A stretch of DNA of 64,000 nt from Tenrec ecaudatus (GCF_050624435.1 NC_134541.1:6087983-6151982), one strand, 5' to 3'. Counted from the stretch's first letter, positions 10,961 through 23,347 are shown. Program-made: numbers and translations. Notes: generated by a model not told the origin, from the letters alone.

Positions 10961-12213
10961 CAGTGTTCTTCAGTGACTAACACCATTGACTTGTATTTGT
11001 GCTGTGTTTGGGAGGGAAGGTTGAAGCAGTGGTGTATTTATATCACAAACTCTTTAGAAATCCATAGGATTTTGAATGAATGACTTTTAGAAGTAGATTG
11101 CCAGTATTTCTTCTGAGACACCTTTTGGGTGGACACAAACCTTCAAGATTTTGTTCAGCAAATACTGAGCTAAGTGCATATAGAATTAAAAATTACTATG
11201 ATGATGGTGGGGGTGGGGGCAAGCTTTGTTTAGAAGTGGTATACCTTATATGTTTGCACCAACCAGCGACTCCCTTCAAAAGATCTGTTAGGTAGAGGGA
11301 GTACTGCTACTTTGGTAAGAATCTTTTCAGAGTTCAGTGAGATAAAGCATCTATAATACCAAGATCCATAAGCCCTGAAGAGAAAGAAGGGGTGTCTCTT
11401 ACCTGACTGCCTTGCACTAAATTCCTGGTACTCTGTTGCATGCTCCACCATCGGCCTCTGCTGCTCTCTTTCTCCCATTTGACTTTTAAGAAGGGAATGG
11501 CTTGTACTCCCAAGCCAAAGCAGCATCAACCCCAGTCTGTCGTGTGTAATCAATTGTGGCCCACAGTTTGCAAGTAACCAAATGGGGTTTATAGCAGTAT
11601 CCAGGGAAACCCAAACAATGTGCAGCAAACAGCTTTCCCTGGATGTTTTGAATTTCACCTGCTGCTAAATGCACTAGCACTCTTCCTAGCAAGAAGGCAC
11701 TCAAACTAGAATGTCAAACTAGCACAGTTGGGAGTGGAAAGACGTTTACTGCGTCAGAGATTCACATCTTCGGCCTCTCCCCAGAGTCAAATGTGAATCT
11801 TCTGAAGGCATGAGAGAGAGCATCTGAGCTCTAAATCATACACACACTCCACAAAGGAATAGCTTTATGCGGAACAATCACTTTATAGTAAAAGTCCTGT
11901 TGTGAAGATTTCAGTGTTTTTCAGTATATTCGGAGAATTGTGCAAACTCTGTAAGTTTTGTTCGCTGCTGTAAAGTCAGACGCCAGTTCAGTCCACCTCA
12001 GGGAGAATGTGAGCAAACCATTGGTATCCTTGCATTGTTTTCCTTTTATTTGTTTGTTTATTAGTTTTTGCATTGTTTTCCTTGCTGACTTGTTTGGGAG
12101 TAGAATATTGGGCTCTTCTTAGACCTTTAGTCTAGAAGCCCTACTGAAAGCAGGTCAGCATTTTAAGAGGTCGAATCTTCCTGTGTTAAAGGGGTGATAG
12201 CTGTGTTTGAGAA
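10961..12213. other. Interval without recognised gene
   Basis: No family signature found. The 142-codon minus-strand frame at 11230-11658 has no recognisable domain, codon pattern or exon context, and I leave it uncalled. Confidence 0.45.
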
Positions 12214-12286
12214 GCATTGGCTGGGAATTTGAACGCGGGTGTCATGAATAGAAGGCAAGAATTCTACCATTGAACCACCACTACCT
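12214..12286 (-). pseudogene. tRNA-Gly(GCC) pseudogene
   Basis: The minus strand reads tggtggttcaatggtagaattcttgcc, matching the A box and anticodon arm of mammalian tRNA-Gly-GCC with the anticodon GCC kept, and ends in a recognisable T arm (gttcaaattcccagc). The acceptor ends no longer pair well and the variable region differs, so it is called a pseudogene. Confidence 0.7.
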
Positions 12287-12394
12287 TCTGTGTCATTGTT
12301 GTTGTGAGTGTGTTCTACTTTATTCCACCTCATGGTGATTCAAGGTGTAACTATTTATTTCCAGAAAAAGGAGTCTTAAAATTACAAGCATTCT

Positions 12395-12850
12395 CTTGCC
12401 ACTCCCTTTCCCTCCCTCTTAGACTCTGGCAACCACTAATCTAATTTTAGTCTGTATAGATGTGCCTCTTTTGGACATTTCATATATATGTAGTATGATA
12501 ATACACATCTGATTTCTGGCACCTGTCATTGAGCACCATGTCTTCACTGTTCATACACGTTGTGGCATGAACCTGTACTTCATTCTTTTATTGTTTTCGG
12601 TTTCTAGGTGGTGCTTTTAAAAGCACATGTTTTAATTTGATGGGGTCTTTTATGTATTATTTCTTTTACTGTTTATGCTTTGGTATCATATCTAAGAGGC
12701 CATCACCTAATCAAAATGACAAATATTTAATCCAATGTTTTCTTCCAAGAACCTAACAGTTTTAGCTCTTATATTTAGGTCTGTAATTCCATTTGAATTT
12801 GTTACTGAGAGGCGTGTAAACTTTCGAATCTCTTCTCTCTTGATTCTTGT
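12395..12850 (-). repeat. Old L1 fragment (ORF2 C-terminus and 3' UTR)
   Basis: The minus-strand translation has LNIRAKTVRFLEENIGLN, a characteristic stretch near the end of L1 ORF2. The adjoining gacatttcatatatatgtag and cacgttgtggcatga lines belong to the old L1 3' UTR. Confidence 0.75.
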
Positions 12851-14734
12851 CCTTGCTAGAAAGTATTCAGACAGGAGCCAGAGAAAAAATGTGAATGGAT
12901 CAAGTGAGTTTGATATGTTCCAGTAATTAGCCCCTAACAGGATGAAACGCCTCCCTAAATTCTTTATGTGGGAATAGTGTGGGTATTTTAAGAGCATTTT
13001 CTGCATATAAGTAACTACTTTTTTCATGTCTCCCTAATTGTTTATGGGTTTAAAATATCACGCTTCTCAATAAAAAGCTTCTATTAGCAAATGTAACAAA
13101 TTCATAGAAACCACCTAGAGAATCTAATGAGATTTAAGCTATAGGTTACAGAATAAAATAATAGTAGGATTTCCTGCTATGTTCCAGAGAGACAGTTTTG
13201 TCTCTTAATAGATGAATGTTTCAGCATCCTTATTCATATACAACCTGAGGTTTCTACTAAATGTAGCTGGCACTGATGTTATTTAGATAGAAACAAATAG
13301 TTCATGGTACTTGTTATTGTTAAAATGGATATATTCAAGTCTTGGCCTTGCAAGTTATTGTTAAATGTTCATCTTAATATTGCTGTTAATAGTTCTGTCT
13401 ACCTTTGACTTTTGTGGAAGTGGGGATAACCCACATAAACCACTGGACCCCAGATGCTCTTTTAAAATTTTTGGTCTTAAAAAAAAATTAGTACCCAGGA
13501 TAAAGTGTAGCTAGCTGTTATCTGTTTTTGCAGCCCTCCTCCCTCGGATTATAATTCCAGCATCCTCAGGGGGTGGTATCCCCACTTTGGGAAACACTGG
13601 TTTAAAGGAATAGATTCCAAAAAAGAAAGCTAGACTACTTATTTGGATTGAGGGCTGGTCAGTTATCATTTGTTCTGATCTCCTAGTCAATGTTTTATCT
13701 GCTAGTGTTAATAATCTGTTCATCACTTCCTCATTTGTACATTTTAACAACCATTTCTTCAGAAGAGACCTCACCTCAGATGGGTTCAGTTTTTCTTATG
13801 CAGATGTGAACAGTGGGAAAGGACCAAATGGTTCCACAATATAGCATTATCCCACAGTCACCCTAACTTAATAGATACAACCACATTGATATTCAGTGAA
13901 TTTCAGTGGAAATCCATGAGCAGAGCAGAGAGAGATGTCTTTCTCTCAGAAGGTAATTTACTTTTATTGGAGGATAAAGTAGGAAAGGGCAGCCTGTCCT
14001 TGGGGAAAATGTTTAACATTACTTGTATAGACCCCCTATGGGAGAATCTGCCCTCTTTAATGTTGCTAATCCTGCCTTTTTCACTGAGTTTATTTTCTGC
14101 CCTTGGTGATCCAGCCTGCTATATAGGTTACCTGGATTCTAGATTTTGTCCTTGCGAGGAGTACAGCATTCTTCATAGGTCTCATCAAAGGCTTCAATTT
14201 AGAAATTCCACTAAGTGAACTGGACTTTACCTTCAGCACACCTGTTACATAGGAAAGGAACTGAAGTGCTCCTTTGGACTTAAGCTGAGACACCTAGTGT
14301 GAGAAGAAGCAGAGGGGGCTATCCCAAGCTCGCTGACTTTGAAGCCATTAGACTTGTCCACGTCTCGATTGCTTTTGTGATTGCCCAATAATTTATATCT
14401 TAACTAACTTGTATTTCCTAATTTCTTGCTTTTTTGTGACATGCCTTAACTATGTAGACAAATAGTTTTACCTTGGTGAATGAGTGTTATTGAATGAGTG
14501 TTATTGTTGCCTTGTATTTAACCCTCATTTTCTTTTTGTTTTGTTTTTGTTTATTTCACATGTTCACAATACTATTATCACACCTTAAATAATAGTAATC
14601 ATAGCACATCCTTAATCTTACAAATCAGCGTTGTCACTTTTCTGTTTTTTGAAATACTTTTGAAAGACTTTGTTTAAATTCAGATTTAAATAAAGTATAC
14701 AGTGCAATTTCTTTATATGTATTTTAAGTTTATT
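12851..14734. other. Interval without recognised gene
   Basis: No coding exon recognised. A short stretch near 13555-13610 (ccccactttgggaaacactggttta) resembles the end of an old hAT/Charlie-type DNA transposon; otherwise I see nothing assignable. Confidence 0.4.
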
Positions 14735-14915
14735 TTTTTAAATCACTTTATAAGGGGCTCATACAACTCTTATCATAATCCATACACACATCAATTGTGT
14801 AAAGCACATTTGTACATTCATTACTCTCATCATTCTCAAAACATTTGCTCGCCACTTAAGCCACTGGCATCAGCCTCCACATTTTCCCCCTCCCCCCTCC
14901 TTGTTTTCTTAAGCA
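14735..14915 (-). repeat. 5'-truncated L1 3' end
   Basis: Minus-orientation L1 3' end: aatcactttataaggggctcata...cactggcatcagcctcc. Confidence 0.75.
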
Positions 14916-15117
14916 ATGTTCTGTCACTGTTTTAAACCCGTATAAGAGAATTTTCCATATATTTTAGTGTAAAAACTTTCATATATATGAATATTATCCT
15001 TTGATAACTAATGTTTTAATATATTTTGGTTAGGTTAATAACACTATTATTAGAATTATCAAATGTCCCATGAAAGTTATATTATTTCTCAAGAAGTTAA
15101 TAATGCTTCCTCTAAAT

Positions 15118-15311
15118 CAGCAGTTCTCAACCTCTGGGTCACGACCACTTTTGGGGCATGAACGACCCTTTCACAGGGGTCGCCTGATTCGTAACAGTCG
15201 TAAAATTACAGTTATGAAGTAGCAACGAAAGTAATTTTATGGTTGGGGGGTCACCACATCATGAGGAACTGTATTAAAGGGTCACAGCATTAGGAAGGTT
15301 GAGAACCACTG
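15118..15311 (-). mobile_element. SPIN-type hAT MITE with 8-bp TSD
   Basis: A 194-bp element beginning cagcagttctcaacctctgg and ending ccttcctaatgc-type sequence and gttgagaaccactg in complement. The ends are inverted repeats. It is flanked by ctctaaat (15110-15117) and ctttaaat (15312-15319), an 8-bp duplication as expected for hAT elements. The sequence matches SPIN, a family known to have spread horizontally among tetrapods including tenrecs. It has no coding capacity. Strand is relative to the copy at 54570. Confidence 0.85.
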
Positions 15312-15319
15312 CTTTAAAT

Positions 15320-16690
15320 AATATGTGTGCGTGTAAACCTTAGACACATGAATGGATTTTGAGCTTGCACTTAATCATAAACCTTAGTTTGAGAACAATG
15401 AGCTGTTATGATGTGACCCTGCTTAATGTAATACTTACTCTCTTTAAGTGATCACTAAAGAAATAGGTATTATAGATGCCCTGCCGCTGACTCCCTCCTG
15501 CGCTCTCTGGCCCCCGGGTCCTCCTTGTGCACTTCTGCTCTCCTCTGTCCCTGTGCTGCCATGCCATGCTCTGAAGCCACTCCAGTCACCTCTCCCAGTA
15601 AGCTGGGGGCCTGGCCTGCGGCGCAGGGCGCTGTGCGGGGCCTGGGGTGGGGGGGCTGTGCGTGGCGGCGGGCTAAGACTTGTACAGTGCCTAGGACCAT
15701 ACAGCCCCACCCATGGAGAAAGCCCTGGTGAAGACGGACATTTAGGTCGTTCTGCCTTCTGGGTGTTATGGAAAAGTAGCTGGCTTGGCTGCAAAACACT
15801 TCATGGATGTAGGAGCTGCTGTCATAGAAGAAGATTGTAGAGGAAATGTTGGTGATGTTCTGTTTAATTTGGGCAAAGAAAAATTTGAAGTCAAAAAGGG
15901 TGATCGAATTGCACAGCTCATTTGTGAACGCATTTTTAATCAAGAAATCGATGAAGTTCAAGCTTTGGATGACACTGAAAGGGGCTCAGGAGGCTTTGGC
16001 TCCACTGGAAAGAACTAAGACTTAGGCAAGAATTGAAAATTTACTTTCTATTAGTATTTTTTTATCCTTTCTTAGAATAAAGAGTTTTCACCTCAAATGG
16101 TAAAAAAAAAAAGATGTAAGTGCAATATGGAAGAATGTGACGAAATCAGATGGTGTGTGATTATCAGAAAGACTAGCATCTGGACTCTTAAAGTCTTGTC
16201 TTAAAACAAGAAGCCATCTAAATGAGGGGTCAGCTAAGACTGCATGGAAGAAACACACCAGGCTGTGTGATCAAACTATTGTTAATAATGAAATCCATGA
16301 CCAGGAGGGGATTGTATTATCGCTTAAATTTTAAGCACCTAATTTGTAGAAAGTTAGGCATGACAGTGAGAGCCCCAAATCCATTGGCAGAGTCTCCATA
16401 TGGAGTACGCTCTCAATGAATTCCCTCTGACCACTAACGATGGATGCTCACAGTCTTCTCCAGCAGAGTGCATTGGAAAGTGAGTTGCCTCCAGATTCCT
16501 CTAGCCAGCCCAGGGAAGGACAGTCTCCTTTAGGGGCTTGCCTGAATGTGTCCTTGTTGGAGAACATCACAGTAGGGTTCACACAGTCATGAGTCATGTC
16601 TGGACAGTCTTGATTAGAAGGCGCTGGAACAATTTTGTAAACTCTTCTGCTTAACATAATGAATGTGTCTCTATTATGGTTTTGTTCTGA
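15320..16690 (+). repeat. L1 3' UTR, split by the DUT pseudogene
   Basis: The plus-orientation L1 3' UTR (tgtgaccctgcttaatg, gtgatcactaaag) stops at about 15475 and resumes at about 16113 (agatgtaagtgcaatatgg). It continues through tctagccagcccagggaaggacag to about 16690. The uninterrupted paralogous copy at 32.3-32.7 kb shows these two parts were contiguous. Confidence 0.65.
15476..16112 (+). pseudogene. DUT: Processed pseudogene of deoxyuridine triphosphatase (DUT)
   Basis: An intron-less copy of the nuclear-isoform DUT mRNA. It has a GC-rich 5' part, an N-terminus reading MPCSEATPVTSPSK from ATG 15561, then [40 protein letters not shown] and the C-terminal motif [13 protein letters not shown] ending at 16018. 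DUT hydrolyses dUTP to dUMP to keep uracil out of DNA. This copy has an internal deletion in the GC-rich region, stops (for example in VKTDI-stop near 15745) and frame changes, so it is dead. AATAAA at 16076 and a poly(A) run at 16102-16112 mark it as a retrocopy. It is inserted in an L1 3' UTR; its target duplication is too worn to state exactly. Confidence 0.88.
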
Positions 16691-17140
16691 ATTCTGCAGT
16701 CTCACCTGTAACTGCAATGTATTGATCTGTTGCCAATCATACTTTTTTGGTACTTTCCTTTGCCCTTCCATGCCCTTTTAAAAAATTCTATATTTCACTG
16801 AGCCCTGATAGTTATGTGTTGGCTGCTAACCACAAGATTAGCTGTTCAAACCACCAGCTGCTCCACAGGAGAAAGATGAAGCTTTCTACTCTCATAAAGA
16901 GTTACAGTATCAGAAACCCACAGGGACAGTTCTACCCTGTCCTTTGGGGCTGCTATGGGTTGACATTGATGATCGCGGTGAGTTTTTTGTTTGGGTTTTT
17001 TTTTAATCTTAGCAAACACTTGGATGCCATTATGATCTTGTGCTAATGGTCTCCTGCATCCTGTCATTGTCTTTGTCTTGTATAGGAATGAATAATGTTT
17101 CCTAAATTATATTTGAGATCTGGGGGCTCTTTTGTACCCT
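16691..17140 (+). repeat. LTR-like family C copy with AfroSINE inside
   Basis: Shares ctgtaactgcaatg...tgttgccaatca and the terminal aattatatttgagatctgggggctc with copies at 43.9 and 50.8 kb. An AfroSINE (16800-16990) interrupts it. Confidence 0.5.
16800..16990 (+). repeat. AfroSINE
   Basis: Full-length-looking: agccctgatagttatgtgttggctgctaac head, ccaccagctgctccacaggag body and cagttctaccctgtcctttgg to gatcgcggtgag tail. Confidence 0.85.
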
Positions 17141-18918
17141 GAAACAAAATACAATTAAAAAAAATAATTAAATCATTTTATTTGGGGTTTGTACAACTCT
17201 TACAAAAGACAATTTTTAACAAGAAATCAGAAGCCAAGAAGTGAGATCAGAGAGAATTTTTCAAGGAAGCTCATTTTAATTTATTTTCTATATTTCTGCC
17301 TTTACTTACTGCTTAATATACTTAAGAGTTATTAGGGAAATTGAAGCTGTAAATTTACTTGAACTCTGAACTCATGTTTGTGTCTGGGTAGCAACAATCC
17401 ACCTGTCACATGAATTTTCAAGAAGTGGTCTTCTTGCTTGTTCTAATTCCTGACTAATTATAACTTAATGCTGCGAGGTGGCATCTACATCTTTTGCAGC
17501 TATACAAGACAATTTATTAATTTTAGAGTATTCCCACTAGGGAGGTCTTCAGGGACATAAACTCTGTATGTGTTAAGTTATTGGCTTGATTAGATCAAAA
17601 TGTGACTCTTGACAGTCAACAAAATGAACACAGCGTGCGTTCTTTTGTCAAGCGTGCTCAGAAATGTTCTCCTTGGGGAGAGACCATGAATTCCCAGGAT
17701 CCTGGGGAACCCATGATAGGTAGGCATAGGCTTGTGTAAGTATAAAGAAGAATGAAAAAAATTAAAACTTGCTGCAATGTTAGCTTTCAGTCTGACAGTT
17801 TGGCTATTCCATTCCTAATTTGTATGGTATTTGATTCTGGTGTGATGAGTCCAGGTATGGATGATTTCCAGGTGGCTAAGTTGAAGGTGAAGGGTCCAGT
17901 TCTTTTTGGGCTACAAGGGAAGTCTTTCTGTTCCAAGCAGGAACTGGTTTCTGGGCCAAAAGGGGTAAGCCATCACCTTTCAGGAAAAAAGTGTTTTTGT
18001 TTTTTCTTCATAACACACTTTAATAATATTTATAAATACTAGATTTATATAGGGAAGGAAGTTAAGTATGATATGGCCTTCTGTGAAGTAAATTAAATGA
18101 AGTTTTAAGTTTTTATGCACTTCTCGAGGTTATGCTTTTGGTAACTAACATTTCTGACAGTTTTACTTTTGACATAACCTCCTTAAATAGCCTTTATGTT
18201 CTATCTTGTTCCTTTTAACTTTACTATCTGATGGTGGCTTCCACGCAGCATGCAATTTCTGCCATATTTTTGGAATTTGGGGCCTTTTTTGAACTACTGA
18301 GGATAAAAGTGAGATCCATTCTTATTCAGATTTTGGGACAACTCAGATCTGGGAACTATGGTAATTCTTTCAACAAACCTTAGTGGCTTTCCTTAGAGTC
18401 GCAAAGCCAAAGGGAAAGCTTCCACTCATCCTGAAAATATATCTTCTAAGATTAATAAACACATCCAGTATTGTGTTCTGAAAATTTCAGTAAAATCAGC
18501 TTCCTTTTTTCTTTTTTTTTTGAGAGGGAGGGAAGGGGACTGGCTAGTTTGGTCTGTAAGTTTCTGGATAGTTCTAGATAAATAGCATAAATATCAATTA
18601 CCAGTGTATTGCTGTTCAGTTTCTATGATGTGTGGATTAGCTCAGTTGTATTATATCCTCCTTCCTGAAGTAGCAGGGCTGTATAATAGAATAAGACTTT
18701 AAAATATGAACTTGTGTCTCAGATGCGAAGCCGTTCAGGTATATTTTCAGACTTTAATTTAGAGACTCTCAGTGAAGAATTCTCTGAAAATCCTTAAAAA
18801 TGTAAAGGGAAGGTCTTACCTTGAATGGCACGTCTGGAGGAGCAGCAGCAGCAGCCTGTACTATTTATTTCTGCACATTTCTGCACTTGCTCGCTGAAAG
18901 ATGTGTGAATTCCCTTTG
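17141..18918. other. Interval without recognised gene
   Basis: Apart from a tiny L1 3' end at about 17158-17205 (aatcattttatttggggtttgtac), I recognise nothing. The 96-codon frame at 17752-18042 has no family signature. Confidence 0.4.
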
Positions 18919-18923
18919 GTGGG

Positions 18924-19406
18924 TGTGATGGTTTGGTCTTAAGTCAACTTACACCTGTGGAAGGTGGAGGTGGAATGGATTTACAGATCAACCTACTATC
19001 ACAGCCTAAAATACAGCTCTTTGGGGGGTGTGGGCTTTTAATAAGAGATGTTATGAAGAATATCTTGCTCTCTTGGCTCTGTCCTTCTGCTTGATTGGGT
19101 CCTGTGTCTCACATCTGGAGCTGGCGGCCCATGTGACCTGCTGAGCCTGGGAGCTGTTGATGCCCGTCCATGTTCTGTGGACCTTGGATCCACAAGACTC
19201 TGTAGCCCCTGGGCTGTGATCTTCCTGCTTCCTGCTTCAGCTGCATGAGTCTGGAGGACCTAAAACTAGCATTTGTCCTAAGGACTTGAATTGGACTGGG
19301 CTAAGATGCTTGCTTGATATAAATTTCTTTCTTTTAAAAAAATTTCTTTCTTATACATATATGAGTGTCAATGATTTTATTTCTCTAGAAAACTCAGCCT
19401 AACACA
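18924..19406 (+). mobile_element. Solitary LTR, family A (483 bp)
   Basis: Begins TGTGATGG and ends CTAACACA, flanked by GTGGG at 18919-18923 and 19407-19411. A 5-bp duplication with TG...CA ends fits an ERVL/MaLR-type solitary LTR. Related copies are at 31441-31906 (plus) and 20360-20819 (minus). No viral gene is present. Confidence 0.75.
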
Positions 19407-19411
19407 GTGGG

Positions 19412-19740
19412 CATGGTGGCAAGCAGCAGCAACCTCTCTTGGGCTTTGTACTGTGTCTAACAGCACAATTTTAGGGCTGGATCAAAATATGGTCTGACAT
19501 CCCCGCAGCTGTCAGTAGTGTTTCCCTGCCAATTTCACTGTTCTAATTAGGGCAACCAGGTGCTCCGACTGGTATCCAGTTGTTCCTGTCTGGAATTATT
19601 CATTCTCAGGCTAGGCATGGGCTATTTGTCAAGCAAGGCTGGTGGAATAAATACTACCCAGGGTTTCAAGACAGTTGTGACATCGTTCCCTGGCTGTGCC
19701 AGGAGCAAGGTTGCAGAGTCAGACCATGTACTTAGGAGAA
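19412..19740. other. Interval without recognised gene
   Basis: About 330 bp between an LTR and an RTE fragment with no recognised content. Confidence 0.4.
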
Positions 19741-20110
19741 CTAATGTTAGGTGCCATCTGGTTGGCTCTGACCCAGAGCTACCCTATGCACAACAGAATG
19801 AAAAATTTCACAGTCCTGCATCATCCTTACAACTGTTCCTATGCTTGAGCCCATTGATGTCACCACTGTGTCAATCCATCTCATTAAGGGCCTTCCTCTT
19901 TTTTGCCACCCCTCTACTTTACCAAACATGATGTCCTTCTCCAGGGTCTGGTCTATCCTGACAATATGTCCAAAGTATGTAAGATGAAGTTTTTCCATCC
20001 TTGCATCTAAGGAGAACTCTGGCTGTACTTCTTCCAATATAGATCTGTTTGTCCTTTTAGTGGTTCATGGTACTTTCAATATTCTTCTCCATCACCACAA
20101 TTGAAATACA
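19741..20110 (-). repeat. RTE LINE C-terminal fragment
   Basis: Minus-strand translation holds the RTE C-terminal signature LTYFGHIVRIDQTLEKDIM, KRGRPLMRWIDTVV and FHSVVHRVALGQ, in frame over about 96 codons. The element is 5'-truncated. Confidence 0.85.
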
Positions 20111-20284
20111 TCAATTAGGAGAACTAATGTCTCCCACCCCAAAATTTAAGGCTATGTTCAGTATAATGCTAACCTGTGAAAAGCAAGTCACAAATATCCC
20201 TTCTGTTCCAGCAACACTGTTGCTGCATGGGAGCACATAGGATAGATCATTGGTGTGTTAGGCACCCCACTCCTGGTACCAATT

Positions 20285-21405
20285 TGTGTTAGGCAGGTTT
20301 CTTTAGAAAAACAAAACCAGGAAACTTATAATTATATATATATATATATATATATGTAGTGTTTAAGTCTGGGTTGACTAGAGAAACAAATCCAGAGATA
20401 TTCATATATAAGAGAGAAGTAATTTTGCATCAATAAAGCATCCTAGCCCAGTCCAAATCAAGTTCATAATTTTTATATTAGCCTAAAAGTTTGATATTAG
20501 CCTATTAATTCCTCTTCAGACTCATGCACCACATGCAATGATGTCAAATGCAGGAAGATCAGCGGCCAGTGGGTGGAAAATCATGTGGATCCAATGGCCA
20601 TCTCCAGGCTTCCAGCTACCATTAGTGTAGCTTCATGTGGCTTGTCAACAGGAAGGTGAAGCAGAGACAGAGTGTCCCTCCTCCACGGAGGAAGAGATGA
20701 AGTTCCCAGAATCCTCAGGAGCAGGCTAGGACCACACAGAGGCATCATTGGCTATGACCTGTTTGACAAGCTCTGACCTGATGTCGCTCAAGTTGACAGG
20801 AGATTATGTAACTGCCACAGAAAAGTTTACACCGTGGGAAGGAATATAACAACTAATTAGTCCACACTCCGTTCAACCCACTTTCATGGAACAGTTAATA
20901 GACTGAAGGTCCTTCAATCACTTGGGCTGCTTGTCCAAGTTCAAGGAAGCGGACAGTGGGATCTTCCCTTAGCCAAGACAGGAAGAGTTGTCCTGCAGTC
21001 AGCTGTCAGCAGCATGGGGCAGCAACAATCAGTAGTTAGGGAGCATAGTGAAGCAGACCCTGATGGTATCTAAAACTCAAGCAATGCAAGGAGATTAAAT
21101 TCACCAGCCTCAAGCTCAAGCAATGTACACCCCAGCAGTGTGGCAAAACAGGTCTTGAAGGAGCCTCAAGCTCGAGTGACCTGATCCATGGGTTGGGTTG
21201 GCCCACAGGTACTACAACTCACAGTTGAGGCAAAGAACTAGCTCAAGCAACAGCACACTGGTCTGATCAACAGGGAGGATGAGAGAGGGGATGCCGGCTC
21301 CAGCAAGTATTTATCTCGGTTGCCCTCCAATCAAGCTGGGACCTGATTAAACTCCTCTAACATGTTCCTATGGAAGCCTAGTTGGCACAATAAACCTAAC
21401 TCACA
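20285..21405 (+). mobile_element. LTR family B copy interrupted by an LTR of family A
   Basis: Aligns with the LTR at 8214-8991 (aggaatataacaactaattagtccacac, ggtcttgaaggagcctcaagctc, ttggcacaataaacctaactcaca). It lacks the MITE found in that copy and is instead broken at 20360-20819 by a reverse family A LTR. A TA microsatellite lies at about 20331-20355. Confidence 0.65.
20360..20819 (-). mobile_element. Nested solitary LTR, family A, minus orientation
   Basis: Starts TGTTTAAGTCTGGGTTGACTAG (complement of the family A 3' end) and ends CAAGTTGACAGGAG...AACTGCCACA (complement of its 5' end). I could not see a clean target duplication. Confidence 0.6.
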
Positions 21406-21547
21406 TTCAGGAGCCTGGAGTAAAAATTTTTTCAACTTTCCTGGCCACAATGCTGGCTTCAGTGACCATTCTCAAGCAGGCTGGCCATCCTTTGGAAACT
21501 GGGTCCAGGTTTTTGAAAAGTCACCCACTGATGGACTCGAACAAAAA

Positions 21548-21755
21548 AAAAGCCAACTCACTGCCATTGAGTTAATGCCTACTCACAGTGGCCCTATAGG
21601 TCAGGGTTGAATTTCCCCTATGGGTTTCTGAAACCGTAACTTTTTACAGCAGTAGAAAACCTCTTTCTCCCACAGAGCAGCTGGTGGTTTTGAACTGCTG
21701 ACCTGGTGGTTAACAGCCCAACCTTTAACTCACTACACCTCCAGGGCTCCTTGAT
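21548..21755 (-). repeat. AfroSINE
   Basis: Reverse copy: aagccaactcactgccattg...cactacacctccagggctcc. Full-length-looking. Confidence 0.85.
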
Positions 21756-21871
21756 CCACTCCTCCAAGTTGCAAGGTTTTGTCAAGACTTTTACTAATAC
21801 ATTCCTTTGTCCCTGGGTTATCTGCCATAAGTACTGGCTTTATTCTAATTGGGGACTCCTACTCAGCTTTT

Positions 21872-23293
21872 TTTAAAATAGTTTTTTTTAAAAACATTTT
21901 ATTAGGGCCTCATACAACTCTTATCATAATCCATACATACATCAATTGTATAAAGCACATCTGTACATTCTTTGCCCTAATCATTTTCAAAGCATTTGCT
22001 CTCCACTTAAGCCCTTTGCATCAGGTCCTCTTTTTTCCCCTTCCTCCCTACTACTCCTTCCTCCCTCATGAGCCCTTGATAATTTATAGACTATTATTTT
22101 GTCATATCTTGCCCTATCTGGCGTCTCCCTTCACCCACTTCTCTGTTGTCCATCCTCCAGGAAAGAGGTCACATGTAGATCCTTGTAATTGGTTCCCCCT
22201 TTCCAACCCACTCACCCTCTACTCTCCCAGTATCCCCCCTCATCCCCTGGTCCTGAAGGTATCATCCACCCTGGATTCCCTGTGCCTCCAGCTCCTATCT
22301 GCACCAGTGTACAACCTCTGCTCTATCCAGACTTGCAAGGTAGAATTTGGATCATGGTAGTTGGTGGGGAGGAAGCATCCAGGATCTGGGGGAAAGCTGT
22401 ATTCTTCATTGGTGCTACATCGCACCCTGACTGACTCATCTCCTCCCCTGGACCCCTCTGTGAGGGCATCTCCAGTGGCCAACAAATGGGCTTTGGGTCT
22501 CCACTTTTTACTTCCCCCTTAATTCACTATGGTAAGATTTTTTTTTTTTGGATGATGCCTTATACCTGATCCCTTTGGCACTTCGTGATCGCACAGGCTG
22601 GTGTGCTTCTTTTTTTTTAATTAAAATTTTTTTTTAATTTTAAACAATTTATTAGGGGCTCATACAACTCTTATCACAGTCCATACATATACATACATCA
22701 ATTGTATAAAGCACATCCATACATTCCCTGCCCTAATCATTCTCAAAGCATTTGCTCTCCACTTAAGCCCTTTGCATCAGGTCCTCTTTTTTTTATCCCC
22801 TCCCTCCCCGCTCCCCCCTCCCTCATGTGCCCTTTGTAATTTATACATCATTATTTTGTCATATCTTGCCCTATCCAGAGTCTACCTTCCCCCCCTTCTC
22901 TGCCATCCCTCTCCCAGGGAGGAAGTCACATGTGGATTCTTGTAATCAGTTCCCCCTTTCCAACCCACTCACCCTCTACTCTCCCAGCATCACCCCTCAC
23001 ACCCTTGGTCCTGAAGGTATCATCCACCCTGGATTCCCTGTGCCTCCAGCCCTCATATGTACCAGTGTATAACCTTTGCCCTATCCAGCCCTGCAAGGTA
23101 GAATTCGGATCATGGTAGTTGGGAGGAGGAAGCATGCAGGATCTGGGGGAAGAACACCGCTGTGTTCTTCATCGGTACTACCTCGTACCCTAATTAACCC
23201 ATCTCCTCTCCTAAACCCCTCTATGAGGGGATCTCCATTGGCTGACACTTGGGCCTTGGGTCTCCACTCTGCACTTCCCCCTTCATTCAATAT

Positions 23294-23347
<54 letters not shown>

